From Gillisia mitskevichiae (GTDB lineage: Bacteria; Bacteroidota; Bacteroidia; Flavobacteriales; Flavobacteriaceae): a DNA stretch of 64,000 bases. Under the pieces are notes generated by a model. It was not told where the DNA came from. It ran no database searches and saw only the letters and a program-made list of their open reading frames with translations. The stretch's first letter is position 1. Every line of letters starts with the position of its first letter. Position numbers and translations under genes: made by a program. The stretch spans positions 744,001 to 808,000 of the forward strand of contig NZ_RBLG01000002.1 of the NCBI RefSeq assembly GCF_003634585.1, given 5' to 3'. Below are positions 49,301 through 57,364 of the stretch, piece by piece.

Positions 49301-49373
49301 AGAGCGAATAGGAACTCAGATAAAACTCACCAGAAACGGACAAGGATATAGTAGTTTGGAAGTTGTTGGATAA
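46350..49373 (+). CDS. sbcC: Exonuclease subunit SbcC
   Basis: A 1007-residue Rad50-type SMC-like ATPase. Walker A GPTGSGKST lies at about residues 38-46, two long coiled coils flank a zinc hook (CPLCGS, about 528-533), and the C-terminal signature (LSGGETFILSL) and Walker B (FIDEGFGTLD) are intact. It tethers DNA ends and drives the SbcD nuclease. Start spacing to sbcD (3 intervening bases) shows an operon. The heptamer array follows the stop after 7 bases. Confidence 0.97.
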   Translation: MKILKIEFQNINSLRGEHQIDFTNSPFTESSLFAITGPTGSGKSTLLDVISLALFNQVPRLGKISRSEILNKGAILTRNQKEAYARVTYQCKYGIFSSQWSISTNRNEKLREYEMQISSVEDGAILDLKKSDVPGRNEELIGLNYNQFIKSVVLAQGDFAQFLRAKKDERGELLEKITGTGIYRKLGVKAFEKFKASNSDIKEHLFNIKRIEEELLSPEVQASYKNKFQEKTSSCEPLIKEVKLKEEQLKLKKEVLLQVSEVEKTKLKLDQASGKLKSFDTSKGLQLSQHEKLISVSEELRNWKTWSTEITSLDKERKSLQQKKTKNTEDLSIQLSNIQKFTKKPLTTIEVATGLEQFSNQVSALLEEKNNKGVAWKNLQQLLRVELKDVDLNITDSPDDDLEILERLKQISTQHIDDLKFKLKDFQLLDLTKERNLLRKDLEKTREAKNFKLELQQILNSHAEKLKEKALLLPVTKELPNKIAILNTRSLDESKNLQILELQKENLLMRAKLEDFRNKLIDQEPCPLCGSLHHPYAEHLPKKDDQLQQQIDSTKISLTALTKEIASLNSELKLSSTRLTNLDVEIKGLEENIKSKKSIFNTTFENYEIEEKVDWDKKIFNLEDQLNNLEAYEKQVLYFQAIERGIPILKEMQQILKDGSKLKQELSKLYSGTNIHTDCRDLENKWNLLNQQKEHLNESYKLTETKINEFRNKVLALEPGLLKELRGKGFTTIPEAISALLSDSLFNELRLERDSLRTEIASATTTLKVIAAQLEILRSKDVEENSEQLEEKLSAKQQHLKTLQDECKELERILKNHEDSLSKMKAIQLEIAEKEKQTKRWTLLNELIGDATGKKFNDFAQDLTLSQLLHLANIRLKDLSDRYLIDKPAADEDDGLVAIDKHMGGQRRSVKTLSGGETFILSLSLALALSDLASKNVEINSLFIDEGFGTLDPETLDQTLDTLERLQAESSKTIGIISHVDSLKERIGTQIKLTRNGQGYSSLEVVG

Positions 49374-49380
49374 ATTTTCA

Positions 49381-49415
49381 GGTTTCGGGTTTCGGGTTTC
49401 AGGTTTCAGGTTTAG
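49381..49415. repeat. Tandem heptamer array GGTTTCR, 5 units
   Basis: GGTTTCG twice, GGTTTCA twice, then GGTTTAG, starting 8 bases after the sbcC stop. The 7-base head-to-tail design resembles the array at 28734-28803 but the unit differs. Confidence 0.9.
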
Positions 49416-49465
49416 AAAACAAAAAAAGTTATAGGTATCTTTATCCTTTTCAATTTATATTTCAA

Positions 49466-49621
49466 ATGGCCAAAAAAGGAGCTCAGAAGAATACTCAAAA
49501 TAAAGCAAAACACACTAAGCTTTTAAATAGGAAGAAAAACAAACTTCGCAAAGAAAAAGTGGCGCATAAAGAACGTTTAAAAGCTATCGTGAATAAAGCA
49601 AAGGAGCAGCAAAATCAATAA
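49466..49621 (+). CDS. Small basic protein, 51 residues
   Basis: A frame of 51 codons plus stop from the ATG at 49466 (MAKKGAQKNTQNKAKHTKLL at the start). About one third of the residues are Lys or Arg, with many Gln and Asn and few hydrophobics; it is probably a helical nucleic-acid- or ribosome-binding protein (inference from charge). Codon use fits neighbouring genes and the frame has no rare features. Too short for automatic size cut-offs, but its even codon pattern and stand-alone position support a real gene. No family assigned. Confidence 0.6.
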   Translation: MAKKGAQKNTQNKAKHTKLLNRKKNKLRKEKVAHKERLKAIVNKAKEQQNQ

Positions 49622-49649
49622 TTATTGGTAATTGATCATTGTTAACTGT

Positions 49650-50471
49650 TTACTGGCTTTCTATGAAATCTATAATTTCATCATATCTATTGTTCCAAGG
49701 CCAGATAAACTGAGTCATCATAGGAATATGTTTCTTATTTAAAAAAATGGGAGCTAGATTTGGCTGAAATGGTTTTAGAGCTTTCAAGAATCGTTTATTT
49801 GCAATGCTAATCGAGGGATAGGTTTTCTCTCCAACATACATCATAATCTTTGGAGTAGATTCTGAAACATAAAAAATAGGAGAAGCAATTTTCCAAGTTT
49901 CCTCGTCATTGGTCCAAGTAGTATTATAGTTATCTGTTTTAGTGGGTGGATATTGCTGTAAGTAATGATGCATATCTAGTCCGGCAGCATCATTTAAAAT
50001 AATTCCTGAAATGGAATCCGGATCTATACCAAATTGAGAATCCATAGTTGCTAAAGCTACAAGATGTCCACCGGCAGAATGCCCTGTTAAAAATAATCGT
50101 TTTGGATCTCCCTTGTATTTTGAAATGTTTTGTTGGGTCCATTTTATTGCTTCTGCAATTTCGGTGGTCATCATTTTATAATCGGCTGCAGGACTTAAAG
50201 TGTATCCTACCACTACAGTAGTTATGCCCTTTTTAGCGAAATTATTTCCATAAAAATTATATAATTCTTTTTTACCACTATTCCAATTTCCCCCATGTAC
50301 GAATAGCAAAACTGGCGTGTTTTGATACTTAGCTTTCTTCGGACTAAAGACATTTAAGCTGGGTTGGCTCTCTAATTTTATAAGATCTTTTGGTAGGTAA
50401 TTGATATCTGCTGTCTTTCTAACCCCACAAGAAGTTATAAAAAGACATATTAAAATTCCGAGAATTCTCAT
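49650..50471 (-). CDS. Esterase-like alpha/beta hydrolase lipoprotein
   Basis: A 273-residue lipoprotein, lipobox ending at Cys15 (ITSC). The fold is of the HSL/BD-FAE esterase type: oxyanion-hole HGGNW near residue 60 and nucleophile elbow GHSAGGH near residue 131. An Asp and a His candidate for the triad lie in the last 80 residues. It probably hydrolyses an ester at the cell envelope; substrate unknown. Monocistronic, divergent from the nitroreductase gene. Confidence 0.87.
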   Translation of the reverse strand: MRILGILICLFITSCGVRKTADINYLPKDLIKLESQPSLNVFSPKKAKYQNTPVLLFVHGGNWNSGKKELYNFYGNNFAKKGITTVVVGYTLSPAADYKMMTTEIAEAIKWTQQNISKYKGDPKRLFLTGHSAGGHLVALATMDSQFGIDPDSISGIILNDAAGLDMHHYLQQYPPTKTDNYNTTWTNDEETWKIASPIFYVSESTPKIMMYVGEKTYPSISIANKRFLKALKPFQPNLAPIFLNKKHIPMMTQFIWPWNNRYDEIIDFIESQ

Positions 50472-50558
50472 TTGTTATTTTTTTGCTGAAGATAATAGAA
50501 TACCATCAAGAAATTCATATTCCATATCAACTAAGAGTAGTTCCACTAATTTTTACTC

Positions 50559-50566
50559 TAATTTTG
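50559..50566 (+). promoter_or_regulatory. Possible -7 box of the nitroreductase gene
   Basis: TAATTTTG fits TAnnTTTG exactly, 28 bases before the ATG; no good -33 match was found. Confidence 0.35.
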
Positions 50567-50594
50567 CAATAATTTCAAATTAAATAAACACCCT

Positions 50595-51149
50595 ATGCAA
50601 TTAAAGGACATCATAAGTTCCCGGCGTTCTGTAATGCCCGTACAATATAATCAGAATCCTGTTTCAAAAGAAACAATCATGCAGCTCTTAGAAGCGGCAA
50701 ACTTTGCTCCCACTCATAAAAAAACTGAGCCATGGAGATTTAAAGTTCTACAAGGTCAATCTCAGGCAGATCTAGGTATGTTTTTAGCTGAAAAATTTAA
50801 GCAGACCGCAACGGTCTTTTCTGAGTTCAAGTATAATAAACTTCAGGAAAACCCTAAGAAAGCAGGAGCTATTATTGCAATTTGCATGCAACGTGACCCG
50901 AAGGAACGAATTCCAGAATGGGAAGAGATCGCAGCCGTAGCTATGGCAGTTCAAAATATGTGGCTCACTGCAACTAATTTAGGACTTGGAGGCTACTGGA
51001 GTTCTCCTGCTTTAATTAGCCATATGCATGAATTTCTTGAATTAAACAGTGACGAAAAATGCTTGGGATTCTTTTATCTAGGATATTATGATCTCCCATC
51101 ACCAGAAAGAATCCCTGGAGATCTTCAAGAGAAAGTTACCTGGCTTTAA
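50595..51149 (+). CDS. Nitroreductase family protein
   Basis: A 184-residue FMN-dependent oxidoreductase of the nitroreductase superfamily (YdjA-like size). The N-terminal SSRRSVMPVQY supplies FMN phosphate ligands, then ANFAPTHKKTEPWRF, and the C-terminal GLGGYWSSPALI block completes the FMN site. It probably reduces nitro compounds or quinones with NAD(P)H; the physiological substrate is unknown. Its own promoter is suggested by a -7 box at 50559-50566. Confidence 0.92.
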   Translation: MQLKDIISSRRSVMPVQYNQNPVSKETIMQLLEAANFAPTHKKTEPWRFKVLQGQSQADLGMFLAEKFKQTATVFSEFKYNKLQENPKKAGAIIAICMQRDPKERIPEWEEIAAVAMAVQNMWLTATNLGLGGYWSSPALISHMHEFLELNSDEKCLGFFYLGYYDLPSPERIPGDLQEKVTWL

Positions 51150-51282
51150 TTTAAAATCCAGTCCACCGGATTTCTTTGAGATCAAGATCTAAGCTTTGTT
51201 TGTATAGCTTCAGGGATTTTAGCTTTTATTTTAAAAATCAGTACAACAACCAATTCTAAAGTTATCAGTAGCATTATAACAA

Positions 51283-52419
51283 ATGATTAATAAACTTTTT
51301 AAATTAATATACATGATAATAGGCATCCTGGTATCTATAATTGGGATGATCGTTTTAATTGCGATCATTTTTATAAAAACCTCTCCAGAATTTGGTTCAA
51401 AAAGTAATGGTGAGAGATTGACTAAAATTCAGGCTTCAGAGAACTACAGAGATGGCAAATTTCAGAATTTAACTGCAACCGATGTTTCCGGAGATATAAA
51501 CTATACTAAAACCTTAAGCGAATTTTTCACAAAAGGCGATAAAGTACCAGACTGGTCTATTCCGATAAATAAAATTTCTTCAGAAACAATCGCAAACACT
51601 GCAGATTCTACAACAAAGATCACTTGGTTTGGACATTCTGCTTTGCTTTTAGAAATGGATGGCAAGAAGATCTTTCTGGACCCTATGCTTGGCAATGTCC
51701 CTGCACCTCATCCCCTATTAGGAAGTAAACGTTTTAATGATACGCTTCCTTTAGCCATAGAAAATATCCCGGATCTGGATGCTGTAATTATTTCACATGA
51801 TCATTATGACCATCTGGATTATGGGTCTATTAAAAAATTGAAAGATCGGGTTGCACATTTCTACGTCCCTTTAGGTGTTGGCGCTCACTTAATTTCCTGG
51901 GGAGTTCAAGAAAATAAGATCACTGAAATGGATTGGTGGGAAAGTATTTCCTTTAGCGGAATCCAACTAACCGCTACCCCTTCGAGACATTTTTCCGGGC
52001 GTGGAATTACCGATAGATTTAGCACACAATGGAGTTCTTGGGTGATTAAAGGACAAAAAGATAATATCTATTTCAGTGGAGATTCCGGTTATGAATCTCA
52101 TTTCAAGGAAATAGGAGATAAATTTGGCCCTTTTGATCTTGCGATCATGGAATGTGGGCAATACGATGCGCAATGGCCGCTAATCCATATGATGCCTGAG
52201 GAAACTGTACAAGCTACTCTAGATGTAAAAGCTGAGATACTATTGCCTATACATTGGGGTGCTTTTAAATTGGGTTTGCATAGTTGGACAGATCCAATAG
52301 AGAGAATCACTGCAGAAGCATCCTCGAAAAATGTAAATATCGCTACCCCAATAATTGGAGAGGCGGTTACTGTTGGGAAACCAATTCCAACTTCCAAATG
52401 GTGGAAGTCTAACAACTAG
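51283..52419 (+). CDS. Metallo-beta-lactamase-fold hydrolase, NAPE-PLD/UlaG-like
   Basis: A 378-residue MBL-fold protein with an N-terminal membrane anchor (about residues 7-31). The metal motif SHDHYDHLDY sits near residue 170, followed by SRHFSGRG, GDSGYESH and a late HWGAF, the arrangement of the L-ascorbate-6-P lactonase/NAPE-PLD branch. The anchored, outward-facing position suggests action on membrane phospholipid-like or periplasmic esters (inference). Monocistronic. Confidence 0.9.
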   Translation: MINKLFKLIYMIIGILVSIIGMIVLIAIIFIKTSPEFGSKSNGERLTKIQASENYRDGKFQNLTATDVSGDINYTKTLSEFFTKGDKVPDWSIPINKISSETIANTADSTTKITWFGHSALLLEMDGKKIFLDPMLGNVPAPHPLLGSKRFNDTLPLAIENIPDLDAVIISHDHYDHLDYGSIKKLKDRVAHFYVPLGVGAHLISWGVQENKITEMDWWESISFSGIQLTATPSRHFSGRGITDRFSTQWSSWVIKGQKDNIYFSGDSGYESHFKEIGDKFGPFDLAIMECGQYDAQWPLIHMMPEETVQATLDVKAEILLPIHWGAFKLGLHSWTDPIERITAEASSKNVNIATPIIGEAVTVGKPIPTSKWWKSNN

Positions 52420-52479
52420 TTAAGGAAAGCTAAGGTTTATTTTAATGGCCTTATTTTTATGCATATCAATATTCTATAA

Positions 52480-52869
52480 ATGAAGAAAGACATCACAAAT
52501 AAAGACGACGTTTTTGTATTGGTATCTCTCTTTTACGAGAAGGTTAAAAAGGATAAAGAAATTGGTCACTTTTTTCATAACAGCATTAAAGACTGGGATT
52601 CTCATATAGAGAAGATCACCAATTTCTGGGAAAGTGGATTGTTCTTTGTTTCTACCTATTCTGGCAACCCTCCTAAAGCGCATATTAAAGTGGATGAGGA
52701 AAATAATAATGAGATAGATGAGAAGAGTTTCGGGGTTTGGCTGAATCTTTGGTTTCAAACCATCAATGAAAATTTTGAAGGAGAAATAGCAGAAAGAGCA
52801 AAACACAATGCCCGAAAAATGGCCACACACCTACATCTTAAAATTTTTGCTGCACGACAAAACTCATAA
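52480..52869 (+). CDS. Group III truncated hemoglobin
   Basis: A 129-residue 2-on-2 globin. It fits the group III pattern: His42 in SHIEKITNFW at the E7 position and proximal-type His68 in PKAHIKV, followed by WLNLWFQT and a C-terminal helix. Such globins bind O2 or NO and are linked to nitrosative stress or low oxygen. Its neighbourhood with cytochrome bd genes 2 kb away fits that theme, but co-regulation is not shown. Confidence 0.9.
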   Translation: MKKDITNKDDVFVLVSLFYEKVKKDKEIGHFFHNSIKDWDSHIEKITNFWESGLFFVSTYSGNPPKAHIKVDEENNNEIDEKSFGVWLNLWFQTINENFEGEIAERAKHNARKMATHLHLKIFAARQNS

Positions 52870-52959
52870 GTTTTATGTTGTTTTATTTTAAGAATTACAA
52901 ATAAAATAAACAAACCATTGCCTTATTTAGAATTTTAGAATTGAAAATCATTCTGATTT

Positions 52960-54357
52960 CTAAGCAAACACTTCATTTTCAAAATAAATAACATTCTTTT
53001 CTCCATGCTTCCGCAAATAGCTATTCAATATTTTATGGGTATGAAAAGTGGATTCCTGAAGTTTTAGAAAAGGTTCGTAATCTTCGATTGAAGTTATTTG
53101 ATCTTCAGAATTTAAATACCCATAGCCTTGATATCTCCCTTCTTTAATCAGAATAAAAGCCTCTTCTTCAAAATGCCTTCCTTTTTCCTTGATCACAAAC
53201 GATGGCTTCTCTTCGCCTAAACTGTTAATAGCCTCTGTCACTTTTAAATTATAGTCTGAAACCAATTCAGTGCCATCGCACACACCTTCACAGTTCTTCA
53301 GCTTATAATGTGAGCATTTTTCTGTACTACTTTGTAAGGTGCAATATCTTGGGCACAACTTAAAAGTTTCACATAATAACTCCAACTTCTCTGTAGCTAA
53401 AGCCCGATTATAAAAAGTACCAACAGAATCCTGAATTCTTTTTGTCTTGCCAATTCCAAGTTGAATTATTCCTCGTTGATTTATATAACTAATAATTTGA
53501 TAGGTGATTCCCGGTCGCTTCTGCGCACTATTAAATTTTGGATAATGTTTTCTAATATACTCCGCTTCCAGCAGCAAAGCCATTAATTCATTCCCTGTAG
53601 CCTCATGAGTAACATGATAAGTTTCTTGCCCTAATTGATATTCTTTAGACATCTTATCGTAAAAATGAGATATCACACGTTTCTTGATGTTTATAGCTTT
53701 GCCGGCATAAATCACCTTATGCTGTTTATCCTTAAATAAATAGATGCCAGGTTCCTCTGGTAACTCATGAATCTCTTCGGCAGAAAGATGCGGTGGCAAG
53801 GTGGCTTGTTTAGAATGTGCATGTAAAAAAGAATTAAAAATCAGTCCCTCAGGATCTAAAGTTAATAGCCGTTGAAATAAGATCACCGTAGCATCTGTAT
53901 CTCCTTCTGCCCTATGCCTATTTGTTAGTGGAATATTTATAGAATCGCACAATCTTCCTAAGCTATAAGATAATAATCCCGGAATCAGTTTTCTGGAGAG
54001 GCGCACAGTACACAACTTCTTCCTGTTAAACTCGAAACCAAGTTCCTTGAATTCATTGCGGACTAGATTATAATCGAAATTTACATTATGAGCTACAAAA
54101 ATAGCATCACGCATAAAATCGTCGATCTCTTTAGCTACTTCATGAAACTTCGGAGCATTCTCCACCATATCATTATCGATTCCCGTAAGTGCAGTTATCT
54201 GTGCCGGAATGTACTTTTCAGGATTAATAAGTGTAGTATATTTATCTAGAATTTCTCCGTTTTTAAGTAGCACAATGCAAACTTCGGTAAGCCTATTTCC
54301 TTTTATCCCACCACCAGTGGTTTCCACATCTATAACTGCAAATAATCTATCTTTCAT
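52960..54357 (-). CDS. DnaQ-like exonuclease fused to GIY-YIG nuclease
   Basis: A 465-residue protein. Residues 1-about 165 are a DEDDh 3'-5' exonuclease (DVETTG at 10-15, HNVNFDYNL, and HRAEGDTDAT). Residues about 195-285 form a UvrC/Cho-type GIY-YIG endonuclease (PGIYLFKDKQHKVIYAGKA). The C-terminal 180 residues hold a Cys-rich segment (CPRYC, CSHYK, CEGVC) that may bind metal. It is probably a DNA repair or processing nuclease. The promoter region carries two adjacent palindromes, suggesting strong transcriptional control. Confidence 0.9.
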   Translation of the reverse strand: MKDRLFAVIDVETTGGGIKGNRLTEVCIVLLKNGEILDKYTTLINPEKYIPAQITALTGIDNDMVENAPKFHEVAKEIDDFMRDAIFVAHNVNFDYNLVRNEFKELGFEFNRKKLCTVRLSRKLIPGLLSYSLGRLCDSINIPLTNRHRAEGDTDATVILFQRLLTLDPEGLIFNSFLHAHSKQATLPPHLSAEEIHELPEEPGIYLFKDKQHKVIYAGKAINIKKRVISHFYDKMSKEYQLGQETYHVTHEATGNELMALLLEAEYIRKHYPKFNSAQKRPGITYQIISYINQRGIIQLGIGKTKRIQDSVGTFYNRALATEKLELLCETFKLCPRYCTLQSSTEKCSHYKLKNCEGVCDGTELVSDYNLKVTEAINSLGEEKPSFVIKEKGRHFEEEAFILIKEGRYQGYGYLNSEDQITSIEDYEPFLKLQESTFHTHKILNSYLRKHGEKNVIYFENEVFA

Positions 54358-54737
54358 TTCATGACTTCTGAAGCTATAAAAGTAAGCATAATTTCTAACA
54401 TATAGGAATTTTTCCTAAATATAGGATTTAATCCAAATATAAAAGCTCTTTTAGGATTCAGCTTTTTGGGCTAATTCAATGATTAAAAGTTAATAAGATT
54501 ATTTTTTACTTCAATCACCTTACTACATTCATACATACCTCCTTTGTTAAATGATTAGGTTGTAAATAATGCAAAACATATTCCACAGTTTATTGCTTAA
54601 TAACACATTGCGTTAAAACATTGACAGTTTTGCAATTATATAAACTAGGAAATAGTAATTTTTTAGAAAGACTTAAATTTGGAAAGCTATTGGAATGAAA
54701 ATTCTAAAAATTGCAACAAGAATAAAATGAAAAGCTC
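54358..54737. other. Regulatory intergenic region upstream of the DnaQ/GIY-YIG gene
   Basis: It contains tandem palindromes and a -7 box (listed separately) near its left end. I saw no ORF, no cydX-like small gene after cydB, and no clear intrinsic terminator for cydAB. Confidence 0.4.
54400..54441 (-). promoter_or_regulatory. Promoter with tandem palindromic operators for the DnaQ/GIY-YIG gene
   Basis: A minus-strand -7 box TATATTTG (54441-54434) is exact. Two palindromes lie beside it: GGATTTAATCC (54424-54434), centred at the predicted start site, and AGGAATTTTTCCT (54404-54416), 19 bp away centre to centre. They sit in a repeated 18-19-bp frame beginning ATATAGGA. The layout is typical of a repressor operator overlapping a promoter (inference). 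No good -33 was found. Confidence 0.5.
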
Positions 54738-55754
54738 TTACTCTAAGATCTTGATCATATTAAAGGATTTAAAAAGGTGAAAAAGGCCTGGCAGAATAAT
54801 AGCTCCACCAATTATTAGAGAAATACCTAAAACAGAGATCACCTCATCTGTAGCTGTAGTTTCTAAAAGACTTATTTCTGAAGTTGTCGTGATTATTAAG
54901 TTAGGAAAATGAGCAATTATTGCAGCAATAAGAACCAAAACGACTTGTATTCCCGCAAAGGTTCTACTAGCAATTTGAAATTCTTTTTTGATGCTATACA
55001 ACAGTGGAAATATTAGCACCGCAGAGAGAGCTACTAATCCCAGTGAATAAGAATTTTGCATGAAATTAGTAATAAAATACACCTCCTGTACAAATCCAAA
55101 ACTAAGTACTAAAAAGCCCGATATAACAACTACCAGCGTAGCTATTTTAGCCTTTTTAAGGTAAATATTGGGAGTATTCTCATCTACTTCTCCTATTAAT
55201 AAAATGGTAGCTAGAAATGCACAAAGTGCAGCAAAAAACAATCCCACCAAAACAGAAAAACCATTTAACCAGGGTTGAATAAATAGACTGTAGAATGTGA
55301 AATTTGTATAATCTTCGGTTATCACAATTTGACCAGAAACCATTGCGCCGAATGTCATTCCCAGAAATATTGGGGTAATTAAACTAGAAATTCTAAACAT
55401 CCAATCATATAAAATTTGAGATTGATCTTGGTAGGCATCATAATGCCTAAAAACAAATGCCACGCCTCTTAGAGTGATGCCCAAAAGTATTAAGGTGAGA
55501 GGAATATGTAGGTAAACAACCAGTACATTATAGAAGTTAGGAAAACCAACCCAAAGAATTACGATCATGAGAATGATCCAAATATGGTTTGCTTCCCAAA
55601 CAGGTCCCATTACACGGTAGACCGTTTTTTTAGTTAAATGCCTATTTTTTTGGGATGAAAAAAGTTCTACTATTCCTGCACCAAAATCGGCTCCCGCTAA
55701 AATAACATATAACAGAAGAGAGAACATCAGAAAAAACAAAACTACATATAACAT
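54738..55754 (-). CDS. cydB: Cytochrome bd ubiquinol oxidase subunit II
   Basis: A 338-residue polytopic membrane protein with about eight to nine hydrophobic helices. The N terminus (LYVVLFFLMFSLLLYVILAGADFGAGIVEL) contains the GADFGAG block typical of CydB. It is the second subunit of the bd-type quinol oxidase, which reduces O2 to water with high affinity. It starts 7 bases after the cydA stop on the same strand. No small CydX-type gene follows. Confidence 0.95.
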   Translation of the reverse strand: MLYVVLFFLMFSLLLYVILAGADFGAGIVELFSSQKNRHLTKKTVYRVMGPVWEANHIWIILMIVILWVGFPNFYNVLVVYLHIPLTLILLGITLRGVAFVFRHYDAYQDQSQILYDWMFRISSLITPIFLGMTFGAMVSGQIVITEDYTNFTFYSLFIQPWLNGFSVLVGLFFAALCAFLATILLIGEVDENTPNIYLKKAKIATLVVVISGFLVLSFGFVQEVYFITNFMQNSYSLGLVALSAVLIFPLLYSIKKEFQIASRTFAGIQVVLVLIAAIIAHFPNLIITTTSEISLLETTATDEVISVLGISLIIGGAIILPGLFHLFKSFNMIKILE

Positions 55755-55761
55755 CCTATAC

Positions 55762-57060
55762 TTATTTAGAGTTATTTAAAGACTTTATTTGTCTAGACAT
55801 CAACCAAGTTACTGCAATTGTTAACAGCGCATATACAGCCATGTACATATAAAAACTATAGATCATTCCAGGCATTGGCGTAACAGCATCCTCTGTTTTC
55901 ATAATGTTATGGATAATCCATGGTTGTCTACCCGTTTCTGTAACTATCCAACCAGCTTCAAGAGCGATAAAGCCTAGTGGAGCAAGTACAGTAAATAGAA
56001 GCCAATACTTTTTATTATTCCACCATTTTTTCTTTTTCAGACTAACAAAGAAGAGTATTCCACATAGTAAAAGCAATGTCCCAATTCCAACCATCGTTTG
56101 AAATGCATAATGCACTATTGGCACTTTCGGAATTTCATCTTGGGGAAAATCATTTAGTCCTTTCACTTCAGCATTAAAATCTCCAAAAGCCAAAAAAGAT
56201 AAAGCTTTAGGGATCTCTAACTTATAAGATACTTCCTTTTTCTCGGCATCTACAATTCCGCCAATATATAAAGGGGCACCTTTTTGAGTTTCGTAATGAG
56301 CTTCCATTGCGGCTAGTTTGGCTGGCTGTCTTTGTGCAATGTCCTTAGCAGAAAGATCACCACTAAATGGCTGTAAAATGGCAGCAATTGCACCAAAAGT
56401 TATGGCTATTTTAAATGCTTTTTTATGCAGCTCTACTTGTCTATTCTTATATACTTGATAAGCATGAATTCCAGCTACAGCAAAACCTGTGGCAGTAAAA
56501 GCCGCTAAGGTCATGTGCAAGGCCTGAGTGAACCATGCAGGATTAAATAAAGCTTGAACCGGATCTATATTTAAAAATTCACCATTTATGTAATCAAACC
56601 CAGAAGGAGCATTCATCCATGCGTTTGCTGAAACTACAAGAATACCCGAGGCAACTCCGGATACTCCAACAATTATCCCTGTGATCCAATGAAACTTTTC
56701 AGGGATCTTATCCCAACCATATAGATAAAAACCTAAGGCGATGGCTTCTACAAAAAAAGCAACACCTTCCAGTGAGAATGGCATTCCTATAATGGGGCCG
56801 GCATGTTTCATGAATTCTGGCCATAACAATCCCAATTCAAAGGATAAAGCAGTTCCAGAAACCGCGCCAGTTACAAAGAAAATAGCAACGCCTTTTTGCC
56901 AGGATTTGGTCAGTTTTAAATAAATTGGATTTCTAGTATTCAGCCACTTTTTGTGAGCTACGACCATAAAAAATGGCATTACCATCCCAATACATGCAAA
57001 AACAATATGAAAAATGAGCGTAAATGCCATTTGTAATCTTGCTGCATCTAGATTATCCAT
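55762..57060 (-). CDS. cydA: Cytochrome bd ubiquinol oxidase subunit I
   Basis: A 432-residue polytopic subunit carrying the hemes. The family motif GRQPW is present in the quinol-side region (TETGRQPWII, about 366-375), and the N-terminal LQMAFTLIFHIVFACIG block has the axial His of heme b595 type. At 432 residues it is shorter than the E. coli subunit, consistent with a short Q loop. A minus-strand -7 box TATCTTTG (57091-57084) lies just upstream, with no clear -33. Confidence 0.96.
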   Translation of the reverse strand: MDNLDAARLQMAFTLIFHIVFACIGMVMPFFMVVAHKKWLNTRNPIYLKLTKSWQKGVAIFFVTGAVSGTALSFELGLLWPEFMKHAGPIIGMPFSLEGVAFFVEAIALGFYLYGWDKIPEKFHWITGIIVGVSGVASGILVVSANAWMNAPSGFDYINGEFLNIDPVQALFNPAWFTQALHMTLAAFTATGFAVAGIHAYQVYKNRQVELHKKAFKIAITFGAIAAILQPFSGDLSAKDIAQRQPAKLAAMEAHYETQKGAPLYIGGIVDAEKKEVSYKLEIPKALSFLAFGDFNAEVKGLNDFPQDEIPKVPIVHYAFQTMVGIGTLLLLCGILFFVSLKKKKWWNNKKYWLLFTVLAPLGFIALEAGWIVTETGRQPWIIHNIMKTEDAVTPMPGMIYSFYMYMAVYALLTIAVTWLMSRQIKSLNNSK

Positions 57061-57364
57061 AATTTGGGTTTTAAAATAGATAACAAAGATAGTTTATGGA
57101 ATTTAGGCACTAGGTAACTTTCATTACAAAAGATCAAATAATTTCGGGAAGAATAGAATGATTTTACTAAATAGATCTTTGCTCATTAAAATTGATTCAA
57201 GAGAATTTTATTTCCCGAACTATCCAGCCGAAATTCAGGTAAAGATACCTAGAACTATTTTTTTGAAGTTCTATGAATAGGTAAAAATTAAAAATACCGC
57301 AAACCACATACTATTAAGTGGTTTGCGGTATTAAAAAACATACTTGCTTTAAAATCTTAGAAGA
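57061..57364. other. Intergenic region between DUF4494 and cydA
   Basis: It holds a minus-strand DUF4494 terminator (57293-57332), a possible imperfect hairpin with arms TACCTAGAACT and AGTTCT...AGGTA (57246-57283), and the cydA -7 box (57084-57091). No FNR-type site was seen. Confidence 0.4.
57293..57332 (-). terminator. Intrinsic terminator of the DUF4494 gene
   Basis: A 15-bp stem (AATACCGCAAACCAC with its complement) with a 10-nt loop lies 33 bases after the DUF4494 stop on the minus strand. Confidence 0.85.

Noticed and set aside
52474-52830. 118-residue frame opposite the truncated hemoglobin
   Set aside because: Antisense to a clear globin gene with hydrophobic, low-complexity composition; no family match.
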